A stretch of 64,000 nt of DNA from CAWHHZ01 sp963829355. Its GTDB lineage: Bacteria > Acidobacteriota > Thermoanaerobaculia > Gp7-AA8 > JAHWKK01. The notes beneath the pieces are model-generated. The model was not told where the DNA came from, ran no database searches, and was given only the letters and a program-made list of their open reading frames with translations. The stretch lies in contig CAWHHZ010000013.1 of the NCBI GenBank assembly GCA_963829355.1, positions 124,001 through 188,000 of the forward strand. Direction: 5' to 3'. How positions within the stretch are numbered: position 1 is the first letter of the stretch; every line of letters starts with the position of its first letter. Shown here one piece after another: positions 55,948 to 64,000 of the stretch. A program made the translations under genes and the position numbers.

Positions 55948-56674
55948 ACAGTCGCAGCGCTCGCCGTCTGTCCTCCCAGCCCTGCTCCTGATCACATCAC
56001 TCCTCTTCGTCGCGTGCGAAGAACCCCCCCCACCACCGCCGCCCCCACCACCCCCCGGCACGCAGGTGCAGGCGACCGTCGCATCGTTCCGCGTCAGCAC
56101 GGGAGAGGGCAACGAGACCGTCGAGCGGATCGCCGTCTCCGACAACCTCGTCCGCTTCCCGAATGAGACCGAGGTCTGGCATCTCTACGACATCTCCGCC
56201 GGAACCGTGACGCGGGTCGACGAGATCTCGAGAGAGGTCGAGCGACGCAGCTTCGAGTCCGTGCTCGACGAGCTCCGCACCGCTGCCCGACAGACCGAGC
56301 CGATTCCTGCCGCCACGGTGCAGCCCGCGGGAGAGGCCGGAACGTTCGCCGGATTCGAAGCCGAGAAGTTCGTCGTCACGATCGGCACCGCCTACCAGCG
56401 CGAGATGTGGATCAGCCGGCGCACGCTCTTCCACTCCGATCTCTTTCTTCTGCGCCTCGCCGCGGACGAATTCCCGGCCGAGAATCTTCCGGCGCTCAGG
56501 CGAGTGATCACGCTGCTCGACCGGCTCGAAGGCTATCCGGTCCACGATCGCTCGACCATGAAACTCGACGGCCGTGACTACACCATCGAGCGAACGCTGA
56601 TCGCGGTCGCCGATCAGTCCGTGCCGCGTACCTGGTTCGAGCTTCCCGCCTGGGCGCGTCAGCAAGTCTCATAG
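55913..56674 (+). CDS. Lipoprotein of unknown function with a poly-proline spacer
   Basis: The signal sequence PSVLPALLLITSLLFVACEE has a lipobox (FVAC), followed by eleven Pro residues that would hold the domain off the membrane. The domain shows strands such as VQATVASFRVSTGEGNETVE, EVWHLYDISAGTVTRVDEIS and KFVVTIGTAYQREMWISRRT; I do not recognise it. The frame is open back through an R2 repeat to an ATG at 55886, and a GTG at 55913 also lies in the repeat, so the N terminus comes from repeat sequence in either case. It is convergent with selB and overlaps it by 6 bp. Confidence 0.65.
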   Translation: MLVLRRAPHSKSQSQRSPSVLPALLLITSLLFVACEEPPPPPPPPPPPGTQVQATVASFRVSTGEGNETVERIAVSDNLVRFPNETEVWHLYDISAGTVTRVDEISREVERRSFESVLDELRTAARQTEPIPAATVQPAGEAGTFAGFEAEKFVVTIGTAYQREMWISRRTLFHSDLFLLRLAADEFPAENLPALRRVITLLDRLEGYPVHDRSTMKLDGRDYTIERTLIAVADQSVPRTWFELPAWARQQVS

Positions 56675-58562
56675 AATCTCCCGCCGATCCCCGACCCGCC
56701 GGGTCACGCCCTGCTGGTCAAAGTACTCCAGCAGCGGAATCCCGACTTTCCGGCTCAGGCCGAACAGGTCCTTGAAGAACGCCACGTCCTCGGTGCGCCC
56801 CTTGTGCTGCGCAACCGTCGCGCGCGCCTCCGCCAGAACGTCGCGGTGAACGAAGAGACCGTCCGCCAGCCGGACGAGGACGCCGGTCTTGACCAGGTAC
56901 TGCAGGACTCCCTCGATGATCCGGTTCTTGTTCGGCACGATCTGAACGAGCTGCGAGGTGGGCGGCGGAGCGAGTCCCGCCTCGCGGAACTCCCGCTCGA
57001 TCCGCTCCGCGACCTTCCCCTCGTCTCCCGCCAGTCTTTTCGAGCGTCCGGGGACGTCCAGCAGATCGCCCGAGATCACGGCGATCCCTTCGCGCTGCAG
57101 ATCGTCGAACAGAAACGCCTGAAGCGCCGGGCTCGCATCGTGCGGCATCAGCTTCTGGACCGCTTCTCCACGCGGGGCTCCGGCCGAGGTGCGCTGTGCG
57201 TCGAAATAACCACGAAGAAACGCCATCGTCGCCTTGCGGAACGCCTTCAGGTGATCCTCGTGAATCCAGCGGAGTGGATCGTTGCCGGCGACGACGAGAC
57301 CCGGGATCGCAGACTTCAGCTCACGCTCGAGCGCTTCCCTCCGGATGCCGGTACGGCGCTGGAGGTCGAGAACCGTGACGCCGCCGAGTCCCGCAACGCG
57401 GGCGAGCTGGATGAGGCGCGTCTCCATCGACGGGCTGCCGAGCGAGTCGAGCAGCTCCGTCCGCGAGTTGCGGCGGAGCCTTCCGAGGTGCGGGTCGAGC
57501 ACGCGTCCTCCGGCGAGCGTGATCGAGGGTGAGTAGCTGCGGAGCACGAAGCGGTCACCCTGCACGGCGACGACCGGCGTCTCGAGGCGGAGCTGCGCAT
57601 AGCCGCGCTCGCCGGGACGCAGCACCGGCTCCGTCCCACCGATGTGCCGGATCCTGCCGATGACCTCCTCGGAGTAGAGGTGGAACCGAACCCGCGCATC
57701 GTCCTTGAGCGGCCGCGCGTGCGCCAGGAGCTCCACTTCGACCGTGAGCACGGACGACTCCTCGAGCCTGTTCGGCTCCACGAGCTGCTGGCCTCTCCGG
57801 ATCTCCTCGATCGTGACGTCCGACAGGTTCACCGAGGTCCGCTCTCCCGCCTCGGCGCGCTCACGATCCTCGGAATGCACCTGGATCGAGCGGACGCGGG
57901 AGCGCTTCTCTCCCGGGACGATGGCGACGTTGGCGTCGCGCGAGATCGTGCCGCTGACGGTCGTGCCGGTGACGATCGAGCCGAAGCCCTTGAGCGAGAA
58001 CGTGCGATCGATCGGAAGGCGGAAGACGAGGCGATCGGTGTCGCGCTCCTCGCCATGATCGACGGCCTCGACGAGAGCTCTGCCGGAGAGTGTCGATCCC
58101 GTCGCCCGTCACGCTGCTCACGGGGATGACGGGCGCGCCCTCGAGAAAGCTTCCTTCCACCAGCTCCTCGACCTCGAGCCGGACGAGCTCGAGAATGTCC
58201 GGCTCCACGAGATCCGCCTTGGTGATGACGACGAGTCCGCGCGGGACACGCAGGAGCCGGCAGATGTCGAAGTGCTCGCGCGTCTGCGGCTTGATCGACT
58301 CGTCCGCCGCGACGACGAGAAGCACCGCATCGATCCCGCCGACGCCGGCGAGCATGTTCTTGACGAACCGCTCGTGCCCCGGCACGTCGACGAACCCGAT
58401 CTGCATCTCCCCGTCGCGAAAGCTAGCGAACCCGAGATCGATCGTGATCCCCCGCTCCTTCTCCTCCGGGAGCCGGTCACAATCCACCCCCGTCAGCGCC
58501 CGCACCAGCGCCGTCTTCCCATGATCAATATGCCCCGCCGTACCAACGACTCTCCGTTTCAG
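56669..58562 (-). CDS. selB: Selenocysteine-specific elongation factor SelB, frameshifted
   Basis: The GTPase part has GTAGHIDHGKTALVRALTGV, RGITIDLGFA, DVPGHERFVKNMLAG and TKADLV. Near 58074-58084 (CAGAGCTCTC) the frame changes; adding an AG gives RQRALVEAVDHGEE. Domain III and four winged-helix domains then follow in the second frame, ending DRREIL. SelB brings Sec-tRNA to UGA codons. The best start is a CTG at 58562 with AGGAGGAG 6 bp upstream; no ATG lies close. No selA or selC is in the window, so selenocysteine use is likely but not shown. Confidence 0.9.
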
Positions 58563-58930
58563 ATCGAGCTCCTCCTGCCAGCGGAGAATATCAGCACAGG
58601 AACGCTGACGTAACGCCTCCGGCGTTCGTCGGCTCCTTCGGCTACGCTCAGGACACGACTGCCGCTCGAGCGGGTTACCCAACCCTCACCTCCAGAGATC
58701 GACCGCACATGTACCCCCGGCTCAGCCGAGAGATCCAGGCCCCTCAGCACGTGAGCGCGAGCGGGCGCAGAGCGCACCCTCGCCCTGCCCATTCCGCCCT
58801 CACCAACAACCGACTCACCGTCCCCTGTCATTCCGAACGAGCGAAGCGAGGAGGAATCTCAACCACAATCCCAGCATCCGTCATCGGGGCGCAATGAACT
58901 TCAGAGGCGTTGACACTTCGAGCTGGCGGA
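58563..58930. other. Intergenic region with repeat remnants
   Basis: The first part (CGTAACGCCTCCGGCGTTCG) and CTGTCATTCCGAACGAGCGA near 58831 resemble R1-type ends; GAGAATATCAGCACAGGAAC lies before selB. I see no gene here. Confidence 0.5.
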
Positions 58931-59284
58931 TCAGCTCCGAAGCTCAGATTCGATGTGCGAGACTCGCTGCTGGAGCTCTGTCATTCTGGTCTTCAGCTCT
59001 TCCAACTCCTGCTTCATTGCGTCGCGGCGGAGTTCGGTTCCCAGCTCGGTGAGACGCTGTTCGATCGCAGATACCCGCTGTTCGAGTCGATCCAGCGCCG
59101 CGGACAGGGACGGGAACTCCTGGTCCAGCCGATCGAAGCGTGCGTAGACGTCGTCGAAGTGCGAGTTGATCTCCTCGAACTTCGTGCGCATTTCGTCTCG
59201 TAAGGGTGTAATGACCCGCTCCATGTCGGGAACCATCACTTCACGGTGGAAACGCGTCAATGTCTCGAGGAGGTCGTCTGCCAT
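58931..59284 (-). CDS. Coiled-coil protein of unknown function
   Basis: From the ATG at 59284 (MADDLLETLTRFHREVMVPD) a short N-terminal region is followed by nearly continuous heptads (TKFEEINSHFDDVYARFDRL, LERLEQRVSAIEQRLTE-like) to the end. In-frame codons upstream to 59344 are basic and less likely. The length, 117 residues, and low complexity fit a small structural protein. A chemoreceptor-like or adaptor role cannot be judged. Confidence 0.65.
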   Translation of the reverse strand: MADDLLETLTRFHREVMVPDMERVITPLRDEMRTKFEEINSHFDDVYARFDRLDQEFPSLSAALDRLEQRVSAIEQRLTELGTELRRDAMKQELEELKTRMTELQQRVSHIESELRS

Positions 59285-59344
59285 GTACTTCCGAAGTCCT
59301 TCCCTGGGGGTGGGGACCATCATACCTCGGCGGAGTTTGGTCAT

Positions 59345-59798
59345 GCATTTCGTGCGATAAGTCCGTCGTATCCGAGAGGCCGTACGGGGCGCTGCGGCGG
59401 AAGGACCGAAGAGCTCACGAGCAGTCGGAGGCGTCCGAAAAACTTATATTTTGAGCTCTGAGGTTAAGTTTTTCCCACGAGAGGGAGCGAAGGTAATGAA
59501 GCACGCACAGGCTTCAGGAATCGTGGTCGTCGCCGCCCCTCCGGAGCGAATGCGAGCGGCTTTAAGTTACTTTTCTGGCTCTGACCCTAACTTCCATCTT
59601 CGGTGAGGTCCGCGACCTCGACCAGACGTCAACTTTATCGTAGACTCCGGAAGCTCGACGCTCCTCATGTGACGTGAATCACGTGCAGAGGATTCCACAA
59701 TTCACTATCGTTATTTTGTGCCCGTAGAGGCCTGTTGATAAATCGCGGTGACTCTCGATCCGATCCTAGCCTATCTCGAATTTCTCAGGAGGAAAATC
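59345..59798. other. Region before the subtilase cassette
   Basis: It contains an AACTTATATTTTGAGC promoter-like AT-rich patch (59440s), a short open frame at 59496-59606 with GAGGGAG before its ATG, and the left arm of a 32-bp inverted repeat (59562-59593). The last 100 bp (AATTCACTATCGTTATTTTG) are AT-rich and probably hold the subtilase promoter. Confidence 0.5.
59562..59593. repeat. Left arm of a 32-bp inverted repeat
   Basis: TTAAGTTACTTTTCTGGCTC continuing to ...CTAACTT is the exact complement of 62205-62236. The arms are 2.6 kb apart and bracket the subtilase and its partner. A related sequence is familiar from intergenic REP-type repeats. Confidence 0.85.
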
Positions 59799-61340
59799 TT
59801 GCAAAGGAATCTCGCACTCATCATTCTCGCGCTTTTTACAATTACTGTCCCTAATTTGGCGAACCCGAAAGTGAGGGTCCAGGACGTTCGCAACGGGTAC
59901 GAAAACGACTACCTGATTGCGCTCCAGCGACGAACGCCGAAGGAAGCAGTCGCAGGCATCGCAAGAGCACTCTCGGCGCAACACGATTTGGAACTGGGCC
60001 AAGTTTGGGAGTCCCTCCGAAGTTTCCGAGTCTTGGGGCCTCGAGGTCTTGTTGAAGATCTCGCCGCAGATCCGCGCGTTCTCATCGCGGAGCAGAACCA
60101 CCGGGGCTACTTGACGGACCGTTTCTCGGGGGATTATTCCGCGTGGTTTAACGGCGACTACCGTTGGGCTATCGACCGTCTCGATGAAGCGGCGTACAAC
60201 GATCGTGATTCCAGCTATCACATGTGCCACGAAGGCGACGATGTGACCATATATATAATGGATACTGGAATCGACTATGACCACGCTGAGCTTAACGGAC
60301 AAGTTTATACGAACTTATACAACTTCACATCGGATGTGAACACCAATAGTGCTGACCAATGCGCTGGCAACTCTCGCGCTTGGCACGGCACTGCCGTAGC
60401 GTCACTTGCAGGAGGAAAGAATATCGGCTCTAGTCGTGCCGACCTGGTGGGAATCAAGGTTGCCGGCTGCAACGATTACGGTGCCGATGCAGATGAATTT
60501 TCGAGTGCCCTCGATTGGATGGCGGGGACAACGACGCTCACAGAGTACAACCCATACACTCAGACGTCGATAACCTACACTAATACTCATGGCTACGGCA
60601 TCGTCGTATTTAGCGGCTTCTTCCCTGACTGGGCTGACGACTATGCCTTTATTAATAATGCAGTTTCCGCGTTTGTCGATGACACCGGCTACTCTTTTTT
60701 TACATCAGCTGACAATTTTTCCTCGGATTCGTGCAAGTTCGCACCCAATGCTCGAGCGTACACTGCAAGCAACACTAGTGGCGAAGTGTTCGTAGTCGCG
60801 GGCAGCAACATCAGCGGTGTGCAAAACGACTACACCGATTACGAACTCAGAAACTGGGCGGTACCGCTCGGTCAGGACTTTGGAACAAACCTCGGGAACT
60901 GCATCAGCGCCTTCGCACCCGGTGGTAATGTGTATTCCGCTCGACATTCTCCCAATAGCCCCTCGTACGGCATGGCAAGCGGCACATCCTTTGCGGCCCC
61001 TTTGGCGGCTGGCATTGCGGCACGATACGCTCAATATTATAAGTCAATCAATACAGTGTATCCTGGCCCGCAGACCCTCTATGAGTGGCTTCGTACTCAG
61101 GGTACAGTCGTGCCGGACGATAGCAACACGGTAGTCCCCGCATATACGCTGTGCGATGTGACGTATTCCTATTCCCGGCGCGAGCTTCGCGGTACCACCT
61201 CTGGAGATTGCAGCAGTCTCACCGGTGGCTCCGCATATCCTTACAACGGTGTGTCGGCGAGCTACGTCGATGACATGCCGTCAGTTACCAACAGTACGGG
61301 GGCGACAATCTTGTATTGGGATGAGGGGACCTGCCAATGA
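59799..61340 (+). CDS. Secreted subtilisin-like serine protease (S8)
   Basis: I start it at a TTG at 59799 because AGGAGG lies 6 bp upstream and a signal peptide follows (LQRNLALIILALFTITVPNL); a GTG at 59748 is in frame. An I9-like propeptide (LIALQRRTPKEAVAGIARAL) precedes the S8 domain with all three catalytic motifs: VTIYIMDTGIDYDHAEL (Asp), SRAWHGTAVASLAGG (His) and YGMASGTSFAAPLAAG (Ser). Cys residues are frequent after residue 150. The gene is visibly richer in A and T than its neighbours, suggesting acquisition. The stop overlaps the next gene by ATGA. Confidence 0.9.
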   Translation: MQRNLALIILALFTITVPNLANPKVRVQDVRNGYENDYLIALQRRTPKEAVAGIARALSAQHDLELGQVWESLRSFRVLGPRGLVEDLAADPRVLIAEQNHRGYLTDRFSGDYSAWFNGDYRWAIDRLDEAAYNDRDSSYHMCHEGDDVTIYIMDTGIDYDHAELNGQVYTNLYNFTSDVNTNSADQCAGNSRAWHGTAVASLAGGKNIGSSRADLVGIKVAGCNDYGADADEFSSALDWMAGTTTLTEYNPYTQTSITYTNTHGYGIVVFSGFFPDWADDYAFINNAVSAFVDDTGYSFFTSADNFSSDSCKFAPNARAYTASNTSGEVFVVAGSNISGVQNDYTDYELRNWAVPLGQDFGTNLGNCISAFAPGGNVYSARHSPNSPSYGMASGTSFAAPLAAGIAARYAQYYKSINTVYPGPQTLYEWLRTQGTVVPDDSNTVVPAYTLCDVTYSYSRRELRGTTSGDCSSLTGGSAYPYNGVSASYVDDMPSVTNSTGATILYWDEGTCQ

Positions 61341-62146
61341 GACGGATCTCTGTCATTCTGGGCGCCGTCGCGCTAATCGGCTCAAGTGTATTTGCCGCTC
61401 CACCCACCGGGCAACCGGGGGGGGCAACCACCGCTGCGGAGCCGGGGGCTCTTTTAATCCCAGTCGTTCCTCACTCCGGGGAGGCGGTACCGGGTGCGCA
61501 CGGATCTTTGTGGGGCGGGATCGTCTATTTCCACAATCCAGGACCCGGCGAAGTAGCAGCGCCGCAGAGTTCCGGGATTTGCGGAATGTTTTGCCTGGAG
61601 CCCGGGACCACCATCGAACTTTCGCCCAAACGCATCGCCGCAGATCGGGGCTCTCTCCTCCCCGTTTCAGGAATATACGAGGCCAGGCTCGAAGAGTTTT
61701 CCAAACCCGGTCAGCCGGTGGGCGTCGAGATCCCAGTCGTCTATCCCTCCCAGTACATTTCCGATCAGATTACCCTCGTGGGGATTCCGCGAAGTGATTC
61801 CGTACGCGCCGCGCTCCGAGTCTACGATCCCCTGCGTGATGCGAGAACTGCTGTGCGGGCTGAGTTTCTGGATTCAAGTGGAGAGGTTCTCGCCACGACG
61901 ATCCTTCAGCCAGGCGCGGACCCGGTCGTCACACGCTCCGATGATCTCGCACAATTCCTGCCGGGTTTCGACGCGATCTACGACGTTGAGAGTGTTTTCC
62001 CGGTACTGCGGACGATTGACGGTGAGTTTCGTGAAAACAGGATCTACAACATACGTCTGACCACGCTCGTCGAAGGAACGGTCTTCTGGGCATTTGTTTC
62101 TGTCACCGATATCGAGACGCAAAACGTAACTCTTATCTCCCCGTAA
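61337..62146 (+). CDS. Secreted partner protein of the subtilase, unknown function
   Basis: The 269-residue product has a signal peptide (MRRISVILGAVALIGSSVFA) and a beta-rich body (SLWGGIVYFHNPGPGEVAAP, GIYEARLEEFSKPGQPVGVE, SVRAALRVYDPLRDARTAVR). One CxxxC pair (GICGMFCLEPG) stands alone. I do not recognise it. It overlaps the subtilase gene by 4 bp, so it may be its substrate, chaperone or inhibitor; this is inference. Its base composition sits between the subtilase and the core genes. Confidence 0.7.
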   Translation: MRRISVILGAVALIGSSVFAAPPTGQPGGATTAAEPGALLIPVVPHSGEAVPGAHGSLWGGIVYFHNPGPGEVAAPQSSGICGMFCLEPGTTIELSPKRIAADRGSLLPVSGIYEARLEEFSKPGQPVGVEIPVVYPSQYISDQITLVGIPRSDSVRAALRVYDPLRDARTAVRAEFLDSSGEVLATTILQPGADPVVTRSDDLAQFLPGFDAIYDVESVFPVLRTIDGEFRENRIYNIRLTTLVEGTVFWAFVSVTDIETQNVTLISP

Positions 62147-62204
62147 AAAAAGAGGCCACTGAGTTTGCTTCGAATCATCTCCGCATCAAAATCAGAACTC
62201 CGTT

Positions 62205-62236
62205 AAGTTAGGGTCAGAGCCAGAAAAGTAACTTAA
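62205..62236. repeat. Right arm of the 32-bp inverted repeat
   Basis: AAGTTAGGGTCAGAGCCAGA followed by AAAGTAACTTAA is the perfect complement of 59562-59593. Next to it, to 62305, lie degenerate AACTTAAGAAGTTTACGTCG and AGAAAGTTAACTTAAC sequences, relatives of which recur near 59450, 59625 and 63595. Confidence 0.85.
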
Positions 62237-62373
62237 CGTGCTGGCGGTCAGAGGTGCGGGGGAAAACTTAAGAAGTTTACGTCGGAGCTAGAAAGTTAAC
62301 TTAACTCAGCCTGTGGGCAGGTGCCCGCTCGATCGTTCACGCTCTTCGTACTGGCCGAGGTATCCTCGGCGGA

Positions 62374-62658
62374 ATGAAATTCGAATGGGATCGGCAGAAG
62401 GACGCGGCCAATCTGAACAAGCATCGTGTGACTTTCTCCGAGGCTGCTACCGTCTTCGCGGATCCGTTGGCATGGACGATCGTAGATCCGGATCACTCGG
62501 AAGAGGAGTATCGTTACCTCACCACCGGTTACACGAATGACGAGCGGTTGGTGATCGTGGCGCACACCTACCGCTCGGGAACAATTCGAATCATCAGCGC
62601 TCGGCGCGCGACCAGACATGAGCGAAGAACCTATGAAGAAGGCGATCGGCAAACCTGA
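62374..62658 (+). CDS. BrnT family toxin
   Basis: MKFEWDRQKDAANLNKHRVT followed by FSEAATVFADPLAWTIVDPD and a C-terminal IRIISARRATRHERRTYEEG is the BrnT pattern: the NxxKHxVxFxEAxxVFxD block and the RxISARxAxxxER motif of this RelE-like ribonuclease. Length 94. The next gene, which overlaps by 41 bp, is the antitoxin. Confidence 0.9.
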   Translation: MKFEWDRQKDAANLNKHRVTFSEAATVFADPLAWTIVDPDHSEEEYRYLTTGYTNDERLVIVAHTYRSGTIRIISARRATRHERRTYEEGDRQT

Positions 62659-62860
62659 TCCAGACGAGATGAGAGACGAATACGATCTTCGCGGAGGCGT
62701 CAGGGGCAAGTTCTACGAGGAATACCAACAAGGTACGAACGTGGTTTTGCTCGACTCCGACGTCGCTGCTGTGTTTCACGATTCGGCCGTCGTCAACCAA
62801 GCTCTCCGCGAATACCTCGAGGAGCATGGCGAACCACCGAAGGTCGAGCACGCGCGCTAA
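62618..62860 (+). CDS. BrnA-like antitoxin
   Basis: The 80-residue protein begins MSEEPMKKAIGKPDPDEMRD with EYDL, then GVRGKFYEEYQQGTNVVLLD and a ribbon-helix-like tail (VAAVFHDSAVVNQALREYLE). The order MRDEYDL...VxLDxDVAxVF...VNxxLRxxL is like BrnA, although the second half differs from classical BrnA. It overlaps the toxin gene. An in-frame ATG at 62633 is a possible start. Confidence 0.75.
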   Translation: MSEEPMKKAIGKPDPDEMRDEYDLRGGVRGKFYEEYQQGTNVVLLDSDVAAVFHDSAVVNQALREYLEEHGEPPKVEHAR

Positions 62861-62940
62861 CCAGTCGCTACCTAGAGGCTGAACCCTGTTCGGTGTGGAG
62901 CTCGCTAGAAGCCGTGGTTTACCCGAGGTAGACTCGCCGC

Positions 62941-63213
62941 GTGAAGTTCACATGGGACCCGAAGAAGGAGGCGCTGAATCTCCGGGACCATTCCGTGACC
63001 TTCGCCGAGGCGTTGACTGTTTTCGGTGATTCTCTCGCCCGCATTCACCATGATCCCGATCATTCCGAGGGAGAGTCGCGAGAGATCATCGTCGGTCACT
63101 CGAGCGCCGGGCGTCTCCTGCTGGTATGCTTCACGGAAAGAACCAACAGCATTCGGCTGTTTTCAGCCAGAGAAGTGACTGCTCATGAGCGACGAAGGTA
63201 CCAAGAACGCTGA
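62941..63213 (+). CDS. BrnT family toxin, second copy
   Basis: A GTG starts MKFTWDPKKEALNLRDHSVT, then FAEALTVFGDSLARIHHDPD, LLLVCFTERTNSIRLFSARE and VTAHERRRYQER. It is a paralogue of the toxin 570 bp upstream. His replaces Asp in the middle and the His of NLRDHSVT is conserved. Length 90. Confidence 0.88.
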   Translation: MKFTWDPKKEALNLRDHSVTFAEALTVFGDSLARIHHDPDHSEGESREIIVGHSSAGRLLLVCFTERTNSIRLFSAREVTAHERRRYQER

Positions 63214-63418
63214 ACGTCCCGACCAGATAAGGGATGAATACGACTTCGACTACTCAAAGTCGAAACCAAACCGTTTCGCTACGGAATTCGAAGAGGGCTC
63301 CGTCGCAGTGATCCTGGATCCCGACGTGGCCGAAGTCTTCGATTCGGCCGAATCGGTAAACACGTTCCTCCGTTCAGTCATCTCAGCCCTTCCCGAAAAG
63401 AAATCCGCAACTAAGTAG
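63185..63418 (+). CDS. BrnA-like antitoxin, second copy
   Basis: The 77-residue protein (MSDEGTKNAERPDQIRDEYD, then FEEGSVAVILDPDVAEVFDS and ESVNTFLRSVISALPEK) shows the same IRDEYDF...VILDPDVAEVF...VNTFLR plan as the first antitoxin, and overlaps its toxin by 29 bp. The two pairs are clearly a tandem duplication with diverged sequences. Confidence 0.75.
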   Translation: MSDEGTKNAERPDQIRDEYDFDYSKSKPNRFATEFEEGSVAVILDPDVAEVFDSAESVNTFLRSVISALPEKKSATK

Positions 63419-63831
63419 CCCCCTCCGGCCCCGTTTCTGCGAGATGGTGCAGAAGAGCATCGACTCTGAACCGAGGAGCGGCCGCGCATGATCTCGAAAG
63501 AGGCCTACACAAAACATCAGCTGACGAATCCTCTCCGGTTGTCAGATGGCTCCCACCACCTGACCAAGCCCAGCAAGTGGTGACCCGCAGTCGAAAAACT
63601 TAACGTCGGAGACTCGGCGTCGTCATCCAGGGGACGGGTGGTCTCCGAAAGGTGCGTTGGAAATTTTGATTGGCGGTGGGTTGCGCCGCAGTTGAAAGAC
63701 CTGATCCCAGTTTTCGCACTTTTCCACTGGAGGGGCGCCGACTTCAGCGGCTCCCTGCGGGGGAAAAGTCGCTATGTTACGATCGACCCTCCCCAGAGAT
63801 CACGATTGTCCCCCTTCGCCAAGGAGAACCT
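63419..63831. other. Intergenic region before the right-edge gene
   Basis: It contains GAAAAACTTAACGTCGGAGA near 63594, a relative of the repeats around the subtilase cassette, and AT-rich patches near 63660 (AAATTTTGATTGG). An AAGGAG lies at 63821-63826, 5 bp before the next GTG. Nothing else is visible. Confidence 0.5.
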
Positions 63832-64000
63832 GTGGCAAACTCAACGATCCGGCTCCGTAAGGCCCCCGCCACTCCTGATTCTCCGCTCCTCTACGCCGCC
63901 CGTTTTCTCGCACTCGGCGCATTGGCCTTCCTGCAGGCGAGCGTCGCCGGGGCGCAGACCATCACCACCGGTGCGGCGCCCGCGATGGTCGAGATCCCCG
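63832..64000 (+). CDS. Exported protein, 5' part only
   Basis: The frame opens at a GTG at 63832 after AAGGAG and gives VANSTIRLRKAPATPDSPLL, then a signal-peptide core (YAARFLALGALAFLQASVAG) with a cut likely after AGA, and mature QTITTGAAPAMVEIP to the window edge. The family is not decidable from 56 residues. Confidence 0.7.
   Translation, partial: MANSTIRLRKAPATPDSPLLYAARFLALGALAFLQASVAGAQTITTGAAPAMVEIP

Noticed and set aside
59496..59606. Short open frame with GAGGGAG before its ATG, running through the left inverted-repeat arm
   Set aside because: Only 36 codons, a third of them repeat sequence, with no recognisable protein pattern.

Overview
The window is a GC-rich bacterial chromosome segment made of housekeeping genes with short, repeat-filled intergenic gaps. 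A recR/ybaB/dnaX block with an MglB-like Roadblock gene, TrmFO, a DUF3467 gene, secDF with tgt and yajC, many lipoproteins and a short bacterial SRP RNA suggest a Gram-negative, probably Acidobacteriota-like organism (Thermoanaerobaculia or a neighbour). This placement is inference from gene content, not a marker-gene phylogeny.

Layout. 1-11.2 kb: DNA repair and replication genes (mglB-like, recR, ybaB, dnaX), SRP RNA, seven tRNAs, tadA, a LigD-type phosphoesterase, a PAS/GAF histidine kinase and trmFO. 11.5-20.6 kb: GHMP kinase, M23 peptidase and an exported protein on the minus strand, divergent from lolA, tgt, yajC, secD and secF. 20.7-30.9 kb: malic enzyme/phosphotransacetylase, mnmA, a compact operon of receiver, ABM monooxygenase, B12-binding protein and soluble histidine kinase, then glmS and a fibronectin-type lipoprotein. 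30.9-45.4 kb: CusF-like protein, dienoyl-CoA reductase-like SDR, Dps, FolE, a large acyl-CoA dehydrogenase behind an FadR-type operator, lytic transglycosylases, a sugar kinase, an amidohydrolase, enolase and DinB. 45.5-58.6 kb: RidA, Nfo, a TonB-like protein, argF, a moaD/moaE/Nudix/MBL operon, polA and selB. 58.9-64 kb: an accessory end with a subtilase and secreted-partner cassette bracketed by a perfect 32-bp inverted repeat, and two tandem BrnT/BrnA-like toxin-antitoxin pairs.

Two things stand out across the whole window. First, about ten conserved genes (GHMP kinase and its downstream part, an exported protein, secD, a histidine kinase, a response regulator, slt, argF, polA, selB) are each split by one small frameshift. 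Nearly all are repaired by adding one unit of a short dinucleotide or homopolymer run, so sequencing or assembly deletions are the likeliest cause. Second, several dispersed intergenic repeat families fill almost every larger gap: R1 (GTCATCCTGAGC... GGATGAC), R2 (TTTGGAGTGCTGAGCTCG...), R3 (GAGCGGG...GGGAAAGCGA...), degenerate octamer tandems and one MITE-like element with 22-bp terminal inverted repeats.

The best candidates for undescribed biology are the receiver/ABM/B12/kinase operon (24.7-27.6 kb), which looks like a soluble cobalamin-dependent, possibly light- or tetrapyrrole-responsive, two-component system, and the inverted-repeat-bounded subtilase cassette (59.6-62.2 kb).
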